From Adineta ricciae (taxonomy: Eukaryota; Rotifera; Eurotatoria; Adinetida; Adinetidae), in assembly GCA_905250025.1 (NCBI GenBank), contig CAJNOJ010000034.1:124001-188000 (forward strand): a stretch of 64,000 nt of DNA, given 5' to 3'. Shown here in pieces: positions 13,401 through 26,040 of the stretch. Numbering within the stretch: the stretch's first letter is position 1; the number at the start of each line of letters is the position of its first letter. The position numbers and the translations under genes were made by a program. Below the pieces are notes generated by a model. The model worked only from the letters and a program-made list of their open reading frames with translations, did no database searches and was not told the DNA's origin.

Positions 13401-13576
13401 TTTTTCTTTTTCTGTCCAATTCTGTATTGTTCCTTTTGAATTCTTTCAAAATTCTCCTTCTGCCAAATACACACACATCCATACAGCTCATTTCGTTTCT
13501 TTCTTCTATTTGATTATCATTGAATCTTTCTTTTTCTCATACATAATTGTCAATTGTTTCAGATTGTTGTCGCATC
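10435..13576. other. 3.1-kb intergenic region before the large mucin gene
   Basis: No gene recognised. Open frames at 11489-11674 and 11679-11996 lack any domain. There is a (GA)n run near 12587-12602 and a pyrimidine-rich tract from about 13370 to 13560 that ends in the acceptor ttgtttcag, 15 nt before the next start codon. Confidence 0.5.
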
Positions 13577-16500
13577 ATGAACGTACAACATACAATCGTC
13601 TCCGCACGACTCCTACCAGTCGCTTATCTTCTATCTTTAATAGCAATTACCTCCGCATTAAGTACTGTTACAGGTAAAACAAAGTTTAGTGCTCTATAAG
13701 TACATAGGGACATAATAAGAGGTTGTAAAGTTTGAAAATTACATGCGTGTATATGATTATACACACAGAGAACTTCAATTTACTTCTTCAGTAGAATATA
13801 ATGAAGGATAACCTTCATATTGAAAGTCAGATATTAAAAAAAAAGGTAGCACAAATTTGTCATGCGTCGGGATATGTTACTTCAATGAGATATTAGTAAT
13901 AGATTAATGGAGCTTTTTCTGTCGAGTCAAATATAAATATTTAACTTTGAATGGGACGAAGCTCTAAAAAGCTCAATCTCATTTTGCCTTCCGCGTATTT
14001 TGAATAATATTTCGAAATCATCGTGTCTGATTCATTGTTTATGTTTCTATGAAGATATGACATATTCGAAAAAAAAACAATCGTAAAAACATCTAAATGT
14101 ATATTTTATATTATGTAGGATCGAGTACGAAACGCGATGATTGGTTGAGTATACACAATCAACAGATATATTCCGAACTCACAGGAACAATACGTGAATT
14201 GACATCGAATGATAATACCGATGATACAGATACACGTTTTCAACCACCATTGAATACGAAAAATCAAAATATACAACCGATTGAGGAAGGGTACCGTCTA
14301 GCAGGCACAGAGATTCTTGCACACCGATTGCCAATATCGACTAAGAAAGAGAAATCTCATGAGCTTCGTAAACGTGATGTACTCTCGGATAATTCATCGA
14401 TGCCAACTGGTCCATTACAATCGAAATTATCGAATGAAGAAAATGATGATGGATCGTTACTCTCCGATGCCAATGTTAATGCCTGGGCGCTTAGTTTATC
14501 GTTAGTGTCATCAGCGTTTGATGGTAGTGGTAGTGAATTTGAAAGTAAGTTATTGTTATTGATATTTTCATCTATCAGTTCCGAGTCGAATCATATTCTC
14601 TTTTCGAGTTTTCTCTACTCGAATAAAACTCGTCGTTTTATTGGCTTATTATGTTTTATCGACGTTGATCTTTGTCTTTCACTTGAAAACGAAAACCTCT
14701 TCAATCTTTTACTTAACTAAAGTATAATACAAACACTATTTGATGACATTGATCGGCCTAAAAGACTTTCAAGGAAAGACACTATTTGTTTTTTCTCTTT
14801 CGATCATTTAAGCAACATCCGAAACAGCCATAACAGACGTAACATCTGCCAGCACGCTCGTCCAATTAACGACACTTAGTCCTACTGAGCAGTCAACTGA
14901 TTTTACTCTAACAAGTAATGCATCAGAAGCCATTTCCACAACAATACCAACGGTCACCACAGCAGTCAGTGGTAAGTACTTGCTATGAAATCATGCATCA
15001 GAGTGAATTACCGAGAAAATATTGAGCAGAACACATTTCTTGGATTTTCGCATCTGAACTGTGTCTTTCTAGGTACTGTATCGGCTACAGAGACGACAAC
15101 CGCAACGGATTCATCAGAATCTATTACAAGTAGTCAAGCAGATACCAGTGAAACATCTTCAACTATACAAACTAGTGTTGAACAATCAACATCAGAAAGT
15201 AAGACAGCTTCTCTGCGATAAACCTACTATAATTCTCCTTTGACATACAATTAGCAATCGCTGAATCATCAACTTTGAGCTCTACTACAGTAGGATCTGT
15301 TACAGAAAATAGTTCTTTGCAAATAAGTACTGAATCGTCAACAGAAGTCACAGGTAAGTTGCTAAATAATCGAAAAAGCGATAACACTACTTCTTCGATT
15401 TAGCTACTGAATCTGAAACAGAAGCTAGTATCATTTCGACCGTGACGATTCCAACAACGAGTTCCATATCCGTATCGAGCGAATCAACGTCTGAAACCAC
15501 CAGTTCTACTGAACCAACAATGTCGACGAGTTACGTTGAAACATCAACACAGAGTTTACAACAACAAACAACAATATTCTTTCTCTATTTCACGTCTACA
15601 TCTAGTAGCGCGCGGAAAGTTCGTTCAGTTCCTGTTGGATCTCCCACATCATCTACCCTTGAAAATGAAGTACGACATGATTATTTTCAACTGTTTACTT
15701 TTGTGCTCATCTAAACAATCGTTTATGTCTTGTAGATATCAAACGTTTTGCATGGAATGAACATTACATGTAATGACACGTGCGTTCAAATAAATCAAAC
15801 TAGGTACAAATTCTGATTGTTTATCGTACAGCTGTCATTGATTTCATATTTTTCATGATTGTAGTATCAATCCGCCTGATATCGAGTATTTAGTTACATT
15901 AAATGTCTCACTCGATGTTCCAAAACGTATTGCACTGGTAAATGGTCTCTTTATGAACAATGTTAGTTTAAATGACAGTTATCTTCTGACAGTAAGAATA
16001 ATAATGAATCCAAACACTTCAGACTTTTGTAAGTTTTCCTCTTTGATATTCACCGAAGGTTAACACAAGTATCCGATTGTTTTCTTTTTATTCTAGTGAA
16101 TTTTACGAGTGTCATACCAGTTTGTAAGGAATGCGAATATTCTTTCACAGGAAATTGTACCAGTGATAATAGCTCATGCGTATGTTATCCTAATTATCAA
16201 GGACAATTCTGTCAAGATTTTGTTCAACCAACATCAAGTTATCTGTCAACTACTACAACAAGCGGCACTTCTACCACATCAACTTCTTCTACACTTAGCT
16301 CGACAATAACATCGACTGCGTCTACGATGGAAGCAGAAACATCATCTCAATTTGTCAGTACGAGTGTACCTTCTAACGAAACTATTGAAACAACATTATT
16401 AGCCACTACGGCAACAGCGGAAATTACGTCATCGTCAGAAACCATAGATGTAACAGAAACTACTGATTCAACTGTACTCAATGCTACTACAACGATAGTA

Positions 16501-19500
16501 GTAACCACCGAATACGATACGTCCACAGCAGCACCAGAAGCATCTACCGAAAACATATCGATGACAAATATCGTCACTACTGAAGCTACGTCATATACCG
16601 ATACTCTGAGTACGGCTGACTTTAGTGGAACGTCGGGTGAAATAACAACAGCGACTACTCATATAACAAGCACGCCGACCGTGTCTCTGCCTACTACGGT
16701 AACGAGCGAGACAGCTACGTTAACATATGATACAGATTTCACAAGTTCACCGATTGCCGTGACTGTCGCTCCAACTATGAACTCTTCTCAATCTTCGATA
16801 GCAGAAAATTCAATTGGTACAACCATTGAAACAGAAACTACTTCAGTAACGACGGCAGAAAATATCACTACGACGGAGTTTTCTACGTTAGAAGTTAGTA
16901 ACACAGTAGTAACACATCAAGCCTCAACATCAGCTACTAGTACATTGACGGCTTCCGAGACGATAGCAGCCTCGACATATACTACTTCCACACCAATGGT
17001 GTCCTCCAATCCAACTAGTTTCAGTAACATAACGATGGCTACGGAACCTCCTACTCCTCTTAGTACAATCTCAATCGCTGAAACACCGAGCTCGACCAGC
17101 TCATCCATAATTACTAGTGAACCTTTTATATCAGTAGGTATGTCAACAACAGGCATTAATACAAGTTCAAGCAGTTTGATAGACACAACGACAATCAGTG
17201 GATCTATTCAAACTGGAACATTCGAAACTTCCACACCCGTTATTGCTTCCAGTTCAACTGCATCAGCAAGTGAAATACCAACATCAGGCACCAATACAGG
17301 TGTAACGAGTGAAGCTTCTACAGCAAGTACTACAATCACTGAAACAATAGAAACTGAAACATCTGAATCTCTGTCATTGGGTACCGGTTCAAGCTCGACT
17401 GCACTCGTCAGCGAATTGCCTACATCAACTGGTACATTGACTTCAACGGCTTCGATTACCTCAACCACACTCAGTGCGACCATCGCTACCGAAACCGCAG
17501 CAATTTCTTCAACAAGTTCAATAACTACAATTACAGCTACTGATACAATTCGTACCGTGGCATCTGAGTCTTCCACATCTGCTACTCTTCCGAGTACTTT
17601 GACCAGTACCGCTTCAACTTACTCAGCAAGCGAAATACCTATATCGGGTGCCAGTACAGGCATTACGGGTTCCATTACTGCAATTACTGAGAGTGAAACG
17701 GCACCAACCATCACAAGTGAATCTTCTACATCCACTTCCATCACTGGAACAACTTTAACAGAAACGTTTGGATCTTCCTCGTTCACCACTGTTCCAATTT
17801 CGAATACTTCAACTAATACAGGTTCAACGACATCCACAGGCGGAATATCATCAGCAATGACAAACGAGTCTCCTACATCGGCCACTATATCAAACCTGGC
17901 TACTCAAATTGTCACAACTACAGCTAGTGGGACAGGAGCAGAGACATCTTCCATACCATCCACTCTTTCAAGTTCACCCAGTTCAACTGGACCCGCATTA
18001 AGCTCAACAGCGACAGGAACACTTGAAACTTCGACCCCTGCGACTACTTCAAGTTCAATCACGTCTATTAACATAGGGTCCACCAATGGAATATCTGCCT
18101 CTACCCCAAGCGCTATCTCAACCAGCTCCGTTGACGCAACAGTCAGCACTTCTTCTGGGGGAATAGCTACCGACGAAATATCCACAGCTGCCCTCGGATC
18201 AACCACAGCCACAACAAACGAAATACACGTATCAAGTCCTCATACTGAATCAACAAGTGACATCAGCACAAACAATACCACTGGCACTACCACAACCACT
18301 ACAGATACAGCGTCAACTACTACGAGCACTTCAACTACCACCGTGAGCACATCCACCACCAGTACAACAACAACTACTACAGACACAGCGTCGACTACAA
18401 CTGCTACCACGAGTACTACAACTACAACTGTGAGCACATCCACTACAAGCACAACGACAACCACCACCGATACAGGGTCGACTACAACTGCTACCACGAG
18501 TACTACAACTACAACTGTGAGCACATCTACTACAAGCACAACAACAACCACTACAGATACAGCGTCAACTACTACGAGCAGTTCAACTACAACCGTGAGC
18601 ACATCGACCACCAGTACAACAACAACCACTACGGATACAGCGTCGACTACAACTGCTACCACGAGTACTACAACTACAACTGTGAGCACATCCACTACAA
18701 GCACAACGACAACCACTACAGATACAGCCTCGACTACAACTGCTACCACGAGCACTACAACTACAACTGTGAGCACATCCACTACAAGCACAACAACAAC
18801 CACTACAGATACAGCCTCGACTACAACTGCTACCACGCGTACTTCAACTACAACCGTGAGCACATCGACCACCAGTACAACAACAACCACCACAGATACG
18901 GCGTCAACTACCACCACAACAACAATCACCACAGATACAGCGTCAACTACCACCACAACTTCAACCAGCAGTACAGTCACAATTTCAACGACTAGTACAA
19001 CGACGACTAGTACAGATACTAGTAGTTCGATAACGACAAGCACAACCACGACATCAACTCTAAGCACTAGTACGACTTCGAGTACTACGACAAGCACAAC
19101 TACAATCACAACTGCAACGACGACCAGCACTGCGGTTGCTCGAAGTAACCGGATTTAGGATTATTTTTTGTGAAGCATCATCTTGCGTTGAATTTGTTTT
19201 TAGATTGTGTTTGGACTAATTGGGTTGCAATCGGTAACTGTTCGCCGTCGTGTGGTGTTGCGTATCAGCAAGTGGTGCGGGCATGTTTGGATTCCTTTTC
19301 TGGTGAAAGCTGCAGTAGCAGCGACTGCGGTGGAGGTAATGCAACACAGAACGAGCTATGCCGTGGTTCGCCGCCGTGTGAAAGTAAGTCATAGTAATTC
19401 TTGATTGAAAGCTGCCAATCATCAATTGTGTTTTTCTTCTTCTTAATTGTTTTCAGCGCTTACCGCGACACTAACAAGCAGTATACGCGATTCAAATTTA

Positions 19501-22500
19501 GAAACATTTTCGTATATATTGCCAAATACAATGGAGCCCTTCGGACAATCTGTCAATCGGCTTTGGGTATAATGAATATTGATATAGGAATGAACCATAA
19601 TTGAGGATTTTCTAGATCGCAAATAAAGGCTATGTCAGTCTGGGTACACCCTATTATGGCCAAACAATGACTCGATCTACTTTTTCTCAATTAGCTGGCC
19701 AAGCCATAGCAGCTCCTTTTTGGGCCGATCTTAGTTATGATAGCGTAAGTTTCATCATCGCATTGTTGCTTTTCTGAACTTAAATGACGTGATTATATTC
19801 GCATCTATCTATATAGACATATTCAAAAATAACAGTTAGCTGGTTTAATTCAATCAATGCTAGTCAAAGTGATGTAAATGTCTATTATCCGATTATACAA
19901 CGAACGATAAGTGAAGCATGTCCAACAAAATCTTGTTCATTCAATTTTGCCGCAAGTCGAGCTGTTCGAATCGAATGGCAAAATCTCTTCTATCAACTAC
20001 CAGAAAATAATAAATCGATAGTAATTATTATGTTTCGTTCTCAATAACCTAGTTTTTTTCCGTCAAAATTCGATCTTTTAGAGTTTATCATTCTCTGCTT
20101 ACTTAATCGATACATATGAAACTTCTACTTCATCGTATCCAATTCTACGATCTTACCTGTCATTTGACTATAGTAATCTGACAAGTAACCTCGGTTCGCT
20201 TCGACCATTCGTTGGTATGTTAAACAGAAAGCTATGATGATTTTGTGCAAATCGCTGCATTTAGGTTATCGTGGAGGATCCTCTCTATCTCAAGTTCTCA
20301 ACGATCCAGCATACAAACAAAATGCTGCATTCTTAAGTACTGAAATGAAATACGCTATGACAACAAGAACAAAAATACATACCCTTATTTTCGCTTTCTA
20401 GAGCAATCTTCACATAAGAGTTTCTACATCGGTGGTCGATTTCTAACTCAATGCGAAGTATCGTATTTACAAGAAGCAGCTTATAATGCTTTAAATCCTT
20501 CAGAAAATCTCAACGATATTATGTACGTGACCAGAAATTGATATTTCTTACTTAGGTTTTTTATTTTTTGCAGAAATAACCCAAGAATTCCATGTCCGTG
20601 TACGCTTAGTCAAGCACAGAACGATCGGCGTTTCAATGCGTTACAAAGTGAAACCATTTTCGAATGGTCACAAAGTATTGTTTGTTATGGACCAATGGTT
20701 ATCAATCGAATTCGTGTCGGAGGAATTTCGAAAAGTCTCCGAGCTCAGGTAATCATGTGTATCTTTCCGTCAAGAATAATAACACTAAAGTTCCATTCTT
20801 TAGACATGTTGTTATAAAAGTAATACTGGCGTTTTATTAACGTCTGGTGATTTTGCTGGTTCAGTATTATCTAAGCCGAATATTCTCTTTCGATCATTTC
20901 CCTGGCAACGACGAAGTCAATTCCAGTAAGTTCGATTTATACGAATTGTCACAAATAGTCATCATCGTAAATCTTTAAGTGATCAATGTTGCTCTCCGGT
21001 GTTCTTTTATGGACCATCAGTCAATGATCCTTGCCGTCTTTACTATCAAATTCATCCAACAAGTAGTTGCAGCGGATATGAACAACCTGGATCATGTAAG
21101 AAAACACTTTCTTGATCGTGTCTATTTGAACTTCGGAAAAACATCTTTTTTTAGCATCGGGTGTGGGTGATCCACATATTGATACGATTGATAATGGGCG
21201 TTACACGTGTCACATTCAAGGTCTTTTTGTGTTGGCACAAACTACGACTACGGCTAAGCAGATCGCTCAAGTCAATTTGAATAATATCAACGTATCTGAC
21301 AGCAGTCTGATCTATCCTGAAGATTTATTCTATGTATATGTCAGCTCTACATCAATCGCACCAGCATTGCCCTATGTTGAACGAATGCAGGGCTCAGCAT
21401 CGATATTTTCAAGCTACATCATCGGCGCGGCAAATTATACATTTGTTATCAGTAATCTCAACGGGAAATTCGGTAAGAGAAACTACCAATTTGCTAAAGT
21501 ATATACCGATTTCTTCTTGTATTTGTCACTAGGATTCACAGCCAGCAATAGTTTGCAAAATATATCGTTGACAGATGTTTTGGCAAATAATCTAAATTAT
21601 GATTCAGCGAATGCCACGAATGTCGATGATATTTATATGTACCGCGTACGACAAATGGGTGTATCTGTTTCAAACACAACCGTTCCACAGTTGACGTTCG
21701 CTCTCTGGTCAGGTTTATCAATTCAATGTCAAATAATGGTCGAAAATCTTGAATGCGTCCTTCTACTACCAGACAAATATCGCAATCTTGTCGAAGGTTT
21801 AGCGGGTAATTTCAACGGAATTTACGGTGATGATTTAGTTAATCGACGAACGAATCAAACAATTTCAATTTTATCTGCAAACAATCAATCAGCTGCAGTC
21901 AACGATGCGGATATTTTAAATGCTTGTCTTTCATGTAAGTTGTTTAGCTTTTCATTTTGAAATGTGACTGCTTTTCTCTCTCTCTCAGGGAGAGCACCAA
22001 ATGACACAACAGCAAACATCACGAACCCAATCTTGCCGTCGACGTTAGTCAACTGGTACTATAATAATGCGTCCAGTGTACTTACAACCCTAAATTCACG
22101 TCTAAACCAAAGTCAAGTCAATCAAACATGTTCATCAAATTTCGAATGTGTTCATGACTATATCGTTCGCATAAATCCAATTACTAGTGGCGCAACAGCT
22201 CTATTATTAGATTCATACAGAGACTCGAGAGCAATATTTGGTAAGACCTACGTTCTGAAATCTCTCTGATATTTATCCACACGTATTTGTAGCTGAAACT
22301 GTGCCGATAATTAACGTCTCATCTACTGTTCAAATACCGTTACCTTACAACACACAAAATCGTATCTATTCATTACCAATTAGTATCAGTGGAGCAAGCA
22401 GCACATTAGTTACTACTTCCGAGAACGGTACGGTACAAAACAATACATTTCTAGGATCATCGATCGATATTTTAATACCATCTACTGCGGATACGTATGT

Positions 22501-25500
22501 CGATGTCTCGTAAGTAATTATCAGATCGACTGAATCGATTTTTTTAATTATTCTACTCTATAGCTTAACGATCACATACGGTGCGAATTCTACAATCATC
22601 CAGTACTTGAATATCATCGCTTGTCTGTGTATAAACACTTCTTACTGTAACTATGCGCAAACAACGATCATATCTGAAAATTATGCCATTGCATCGTGTG
22701 ATTGTCCTGATCAATACGATGGTAAGTCATCCAATGAAAACAAGCTCAATTCTCACTTGAAATTTCTACTGCTCTAGGAATCTTCTGTCAACTTTCATAC
22801 GATGGCTGCAATTCCACTAGCGCCTGTCGAATCAATTGGAATAATGGTACACAATGCATTCCGTTGAGTCCGGCTCAACAGGTAGCACAAAACCTTTCGT
22901 ATGTTTGTAACGGAACATGCTCAACAGGATATACAGTAAGAAATCAATATACATGTGAAGGTAAGTTGTATAAGGTATTCAACAGAAGATGATCTATGTT
23001 CGAATATACAGATGAAAATGAATGTCAAACGAATTCCTCTCGATGTGGAAATGGCACATGTGTGAATCTTATTGGTTCATTTACATGTGATTGTCTGAGT
23101 GGCTACCGATTTGAAAGTGGAACGTGTGTTGGTGAGTTTTTTTCTTCGGGTTTGAAATGTGTATCTAAATCATCTTTTACAGCTATTAACAGTTGTATTG
23201 AGCCATATACGAATGGTACCTATTCATCTCCATGTAATGAATCTCAAGAATGCGTATATTCAAATGGCAATTATTCATGTTCATGCAGTCTTGTTTTTAA
23301 TACTACGGGAACCTGCGTTTGTATGTAGTATCGCATAGATATTTTTCAATTAAATATGTATTTGAATAGATAATGCAAGTCTTTGCGTGAATGATACATG
23401 TACTAGCAATGTTAATAATAATACTATATCATGTTTACATGGTACCGTCAAAGAAAATAACACGTGTATTCGTAAGAATATTTTGAAAAAGATAGTTTAT
23501 ACATAGAGATAAGTCATTTTGTATTTTAGCTTGGTGTCAATCGACCTGTCCAGGCTTTTGTGAACTTGTCAATGGATTTTATCAATGTAACTGTATGAAA
23601 CAACCTGGATTGCAGTATTCTACTGATGGCAAACAATGCATACGTATGTATATGTTTGACTGATAAGATTTTCGGAAACGTTTTCTTCATCGTAGCATGC
23701 GAAAGTCTAAATTATGGTTATGGTTGTAATGAAACATGTCTATGCAATTTTGGTACCTGTAACGCAAATGCGACGAGCGCTAATGAAAGCTGTACTTGTG
23801 ATCTGGGATACGAACCACCATTTTGTTCTAAGCAGATAGATCAATGTGGTATGTTTCATTCGATAGTATGAGCTGATCATACTTATAAAGGATTATCTTT
23901 CTCTTCAGCTAACAACACATTCAATGCAACTAAGACGGATTGCCTGACGGATCCTAGTACAGGACGAGCTATTCTTATATGCGCATTGGGTTATCAATTG
24001 AATTCGACAAGCAATTATTGTACTGGTAAGATTTGTTGATCAGAGATGAAACTGTTTTGTTCAAAAAATCTATGTCTAGATATTAATGAATGTTCCAGTG
24101 ATCTAAATCAGTGTAATGTTGACGTCTCAGTATGTGTGAATACGATTGGAAGTTATCAGTGTAATTGCTTAAATGGATATCAGGTTAGGAAAGGAAATGT
24201 TCCAATTTCATGAACTCAATGAATCTTTTCTTAAGTTGATCAATAACTCCTGTGTTGATATAAATGAATGTGTTACTACTGCCAATAATTGCTCGTCATA
24301 TAGTAACACCTACTGTGCAAATATTCAAGGCTCGTTTGAATGTCGATGTAATTACAATTATTCATTAGGAGGTAGGTTTATCTAGATCATGAAGGAACGC
24401 AGTGTCGTATGTTTTATTCGTCACAGGCGATTATACACAACAATATGGAAATGCAATTAGTTCGAATAGTTCCTGTTTACCTACAGATTATTCTGCGTAT
24501 TGTAAAAATCAATGTCAAGCACCGGCAATCTGTAGTGCGACAACGGGCCGATGCGAATGTCCATCGTCGAGCTATAAACTCGTTGATTCTGCCTTAGATG
24601 AAACTCAGCAGACCTGCCAATGCCCAAATCATCCATTTACTTATTACAATGGATCTGATTGCGTCAATGCTACTGGTAAAAGAAAAAGATCTCTTGCTTG
24701 CCATTTGAATACCGTTTTATTTCAGGTCAAACTTGGCTTTTACTCTTCTTTAAATTGAAAGCAAGCAGTCGTGTGATATCTATCGACACACCAGCTTCAT
24801 CTTCGATAGAAACGAACGTATGATTTTAATTAGTTCTCTTCAGGAAAACCCTCTTCTCTAACCCTTTCGTTTGTAGATTTCATATATCTTATCAGGCATG
24901 AATATAACATGCAACGGATCATGCATAAACTTGTATGATACACAGTAAGTTGGATAGCGAGATTGTATGAAAAAGATTGACTCAAATGAATTCGTAGGGA
25001 TGCTTCGCCTCCTAATCTTGAACTCATGGTAACATTGAATGTTCTTCTCAACGTTACTCAACGCATAAATTTGGTCAACGCTTTATTCAATGACAGCATT
25101 GTTTACAATGACAGTTATTCTCTATCGCTGGTACAAATAATCATGAACCCGGCAACGAATACTCTGGGTAACATTCAATCGAACGCTTAACTTCTCTTAT
25201 AGTCGCTCCTATTTTTCGATTTTAGTTAATGTTACGGCGCCAGAACCGGCTTGTCGCGAATGTGTTTATACGGGTGTAGGTGTCTGCTGGGACAATCAGA
25301 CAAATTGCACGTGCTTTTCTGGTTATGAAGGATACCTTTGTCGAGTCACTACTGTAACACCTACTCTTGGGTCGTCATCTTCAGGGACCAATTGGACTGT
25401 GATTGTTGCTGTTGTCAGTGCGATTGCCGGTCTTTTACTCATCATTGCTCTAGCTATGTGCGTATTTTACTTTATAAAAAACCGTCAACCATCTGATCGT

Positions 25501-26040
25501 GACGTGAAAGTGCCCGTACAACGTCCACAATTTGTTATTCCACGTGCTCATATTCCGACCATGGGCACTGGTAGTCGAGCTTTAAATACTTGGGATGCTT
25601 TCAGTCTGGACAATACCTACGATGAACAATATGTCGATGCATCTGATTCATTTCCATCGAGTTCATCGACAACATACAATACAACTTATCGCGCCAATGG
25701 CCAACGTCCCGAAGCTGATTTTGGTATATTCGATGAACTAGAAAACCGCATACCAATGTCGAAAGGTCATATTCCGCGACCACAAATGGTCAATATTCTT
25801 GGCACGTTGAACAGTTTGCCAAGCAACGAAAGATTCGATGAACCATCAGGAGCTGAAAGTACATTTTCGGATTCTCGCGAACTTGAAGATATTGAATTAG
25901 TAACTGATATGTTAGAAGATATGACTAAAGATGATGACATGGAAGATGAATTTGTTGAAGCATTGAATCCAAATCTAGCTATACCAAGATTGGCACTTCA
26001 GCCAGAAAACCACTCATCTGGATGGTTTCCCGTATGTTGA
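13577..26040 (+). CDS. Giant MUC4/SUSD2-like transmembrane mucin (TSP1, NIDO, AMOP, VWD, EGF, TM), multi-exon
   Basis: Exon 1 (13577-13673) encodes a signal peptide ([18 protein letters not shown]). Exon 2 (14119-14544) has [10 protein letters not shown] and a dibasic ELRKRD site. Short Thr/Ser-rich exons and a juxtamembrane-type module with an EGF knot follow. The giant exon 16097-19144 is mostly Ser/Thr-rich. Splicing at 19144/19204 skips the in-frame stop at 19156 and enters a TSP1-like repeat ([17 protein letters not shown]). NIDO ([10 protein letters not shown], about 19470-20210), AMOP ([22 protein letters not shown], about 20400-21150) and VWD ([15 protein letters not shown], about 21160-21950) follow. 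About nine EGF-like units come next, several calcium-binding (DENEC, DINEC), then a second juxtamembrane module (24885-25340). The helix is [20 protein letters not shown]. The tail ends NPNLAIPR...GWFPVC. The order NIDO-AMOP-VWD-EGF-TM is that of MUC4. Probable surface barrier or adhesion protein. Confidence 0.85.
16097..19144 (+). other. giant single mucin exon (1016 codons, phase 1-1)
   Basis: This exon of the large mucin starts with an EGF-like knot ([12 protein letters not shown] ... [12 protein letters not shown]) and then runs for more than 950 residues of Ser/Thr-rich sequence with few other residue types. Its boundaries (acceptor ttctag at 16091-16096, donor gtaacc at 19145) are both phase 1. 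The long open frames on the opposite strand here are shadows of the low-complexity sequence. Confidence 0.85.
18304..18960 (+). repeat. imperfect 78/87-bp tandem repeat in the mucin exon
   Basis: The GA(T/C)ACAG anchor (encoding Asp-Thr) recurs at 18304, 18382, 18469, 18556, 18634, 18721, 18808 and 18895, with a short unit at 18934. Spacings are 78, 87, 87, 78, 87, 87 and 87 bp. The two lengths differ by three codons. Units encode almost pure Thr with Ser, Ala and Val, for example [10 protein letters not shown] and [10 protein letters not shown]. Confidence 0.85.

Noticed and set aside
18240..19130. 296-codon minus-strand frame rich in Val
   Set aside because: It is the reverse complement of the Thr-rich mucin exon; lack of stops follows from the repeat composition.
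19156..19158. in-frame stop that would end the giant mucin
   Set aside because: It lies in a 59-bp intron with a GT donor at 19145 and a pyrimidine-rich acceptor at 19203. Removal joins the frame exactly into the TSP1-like repeat.
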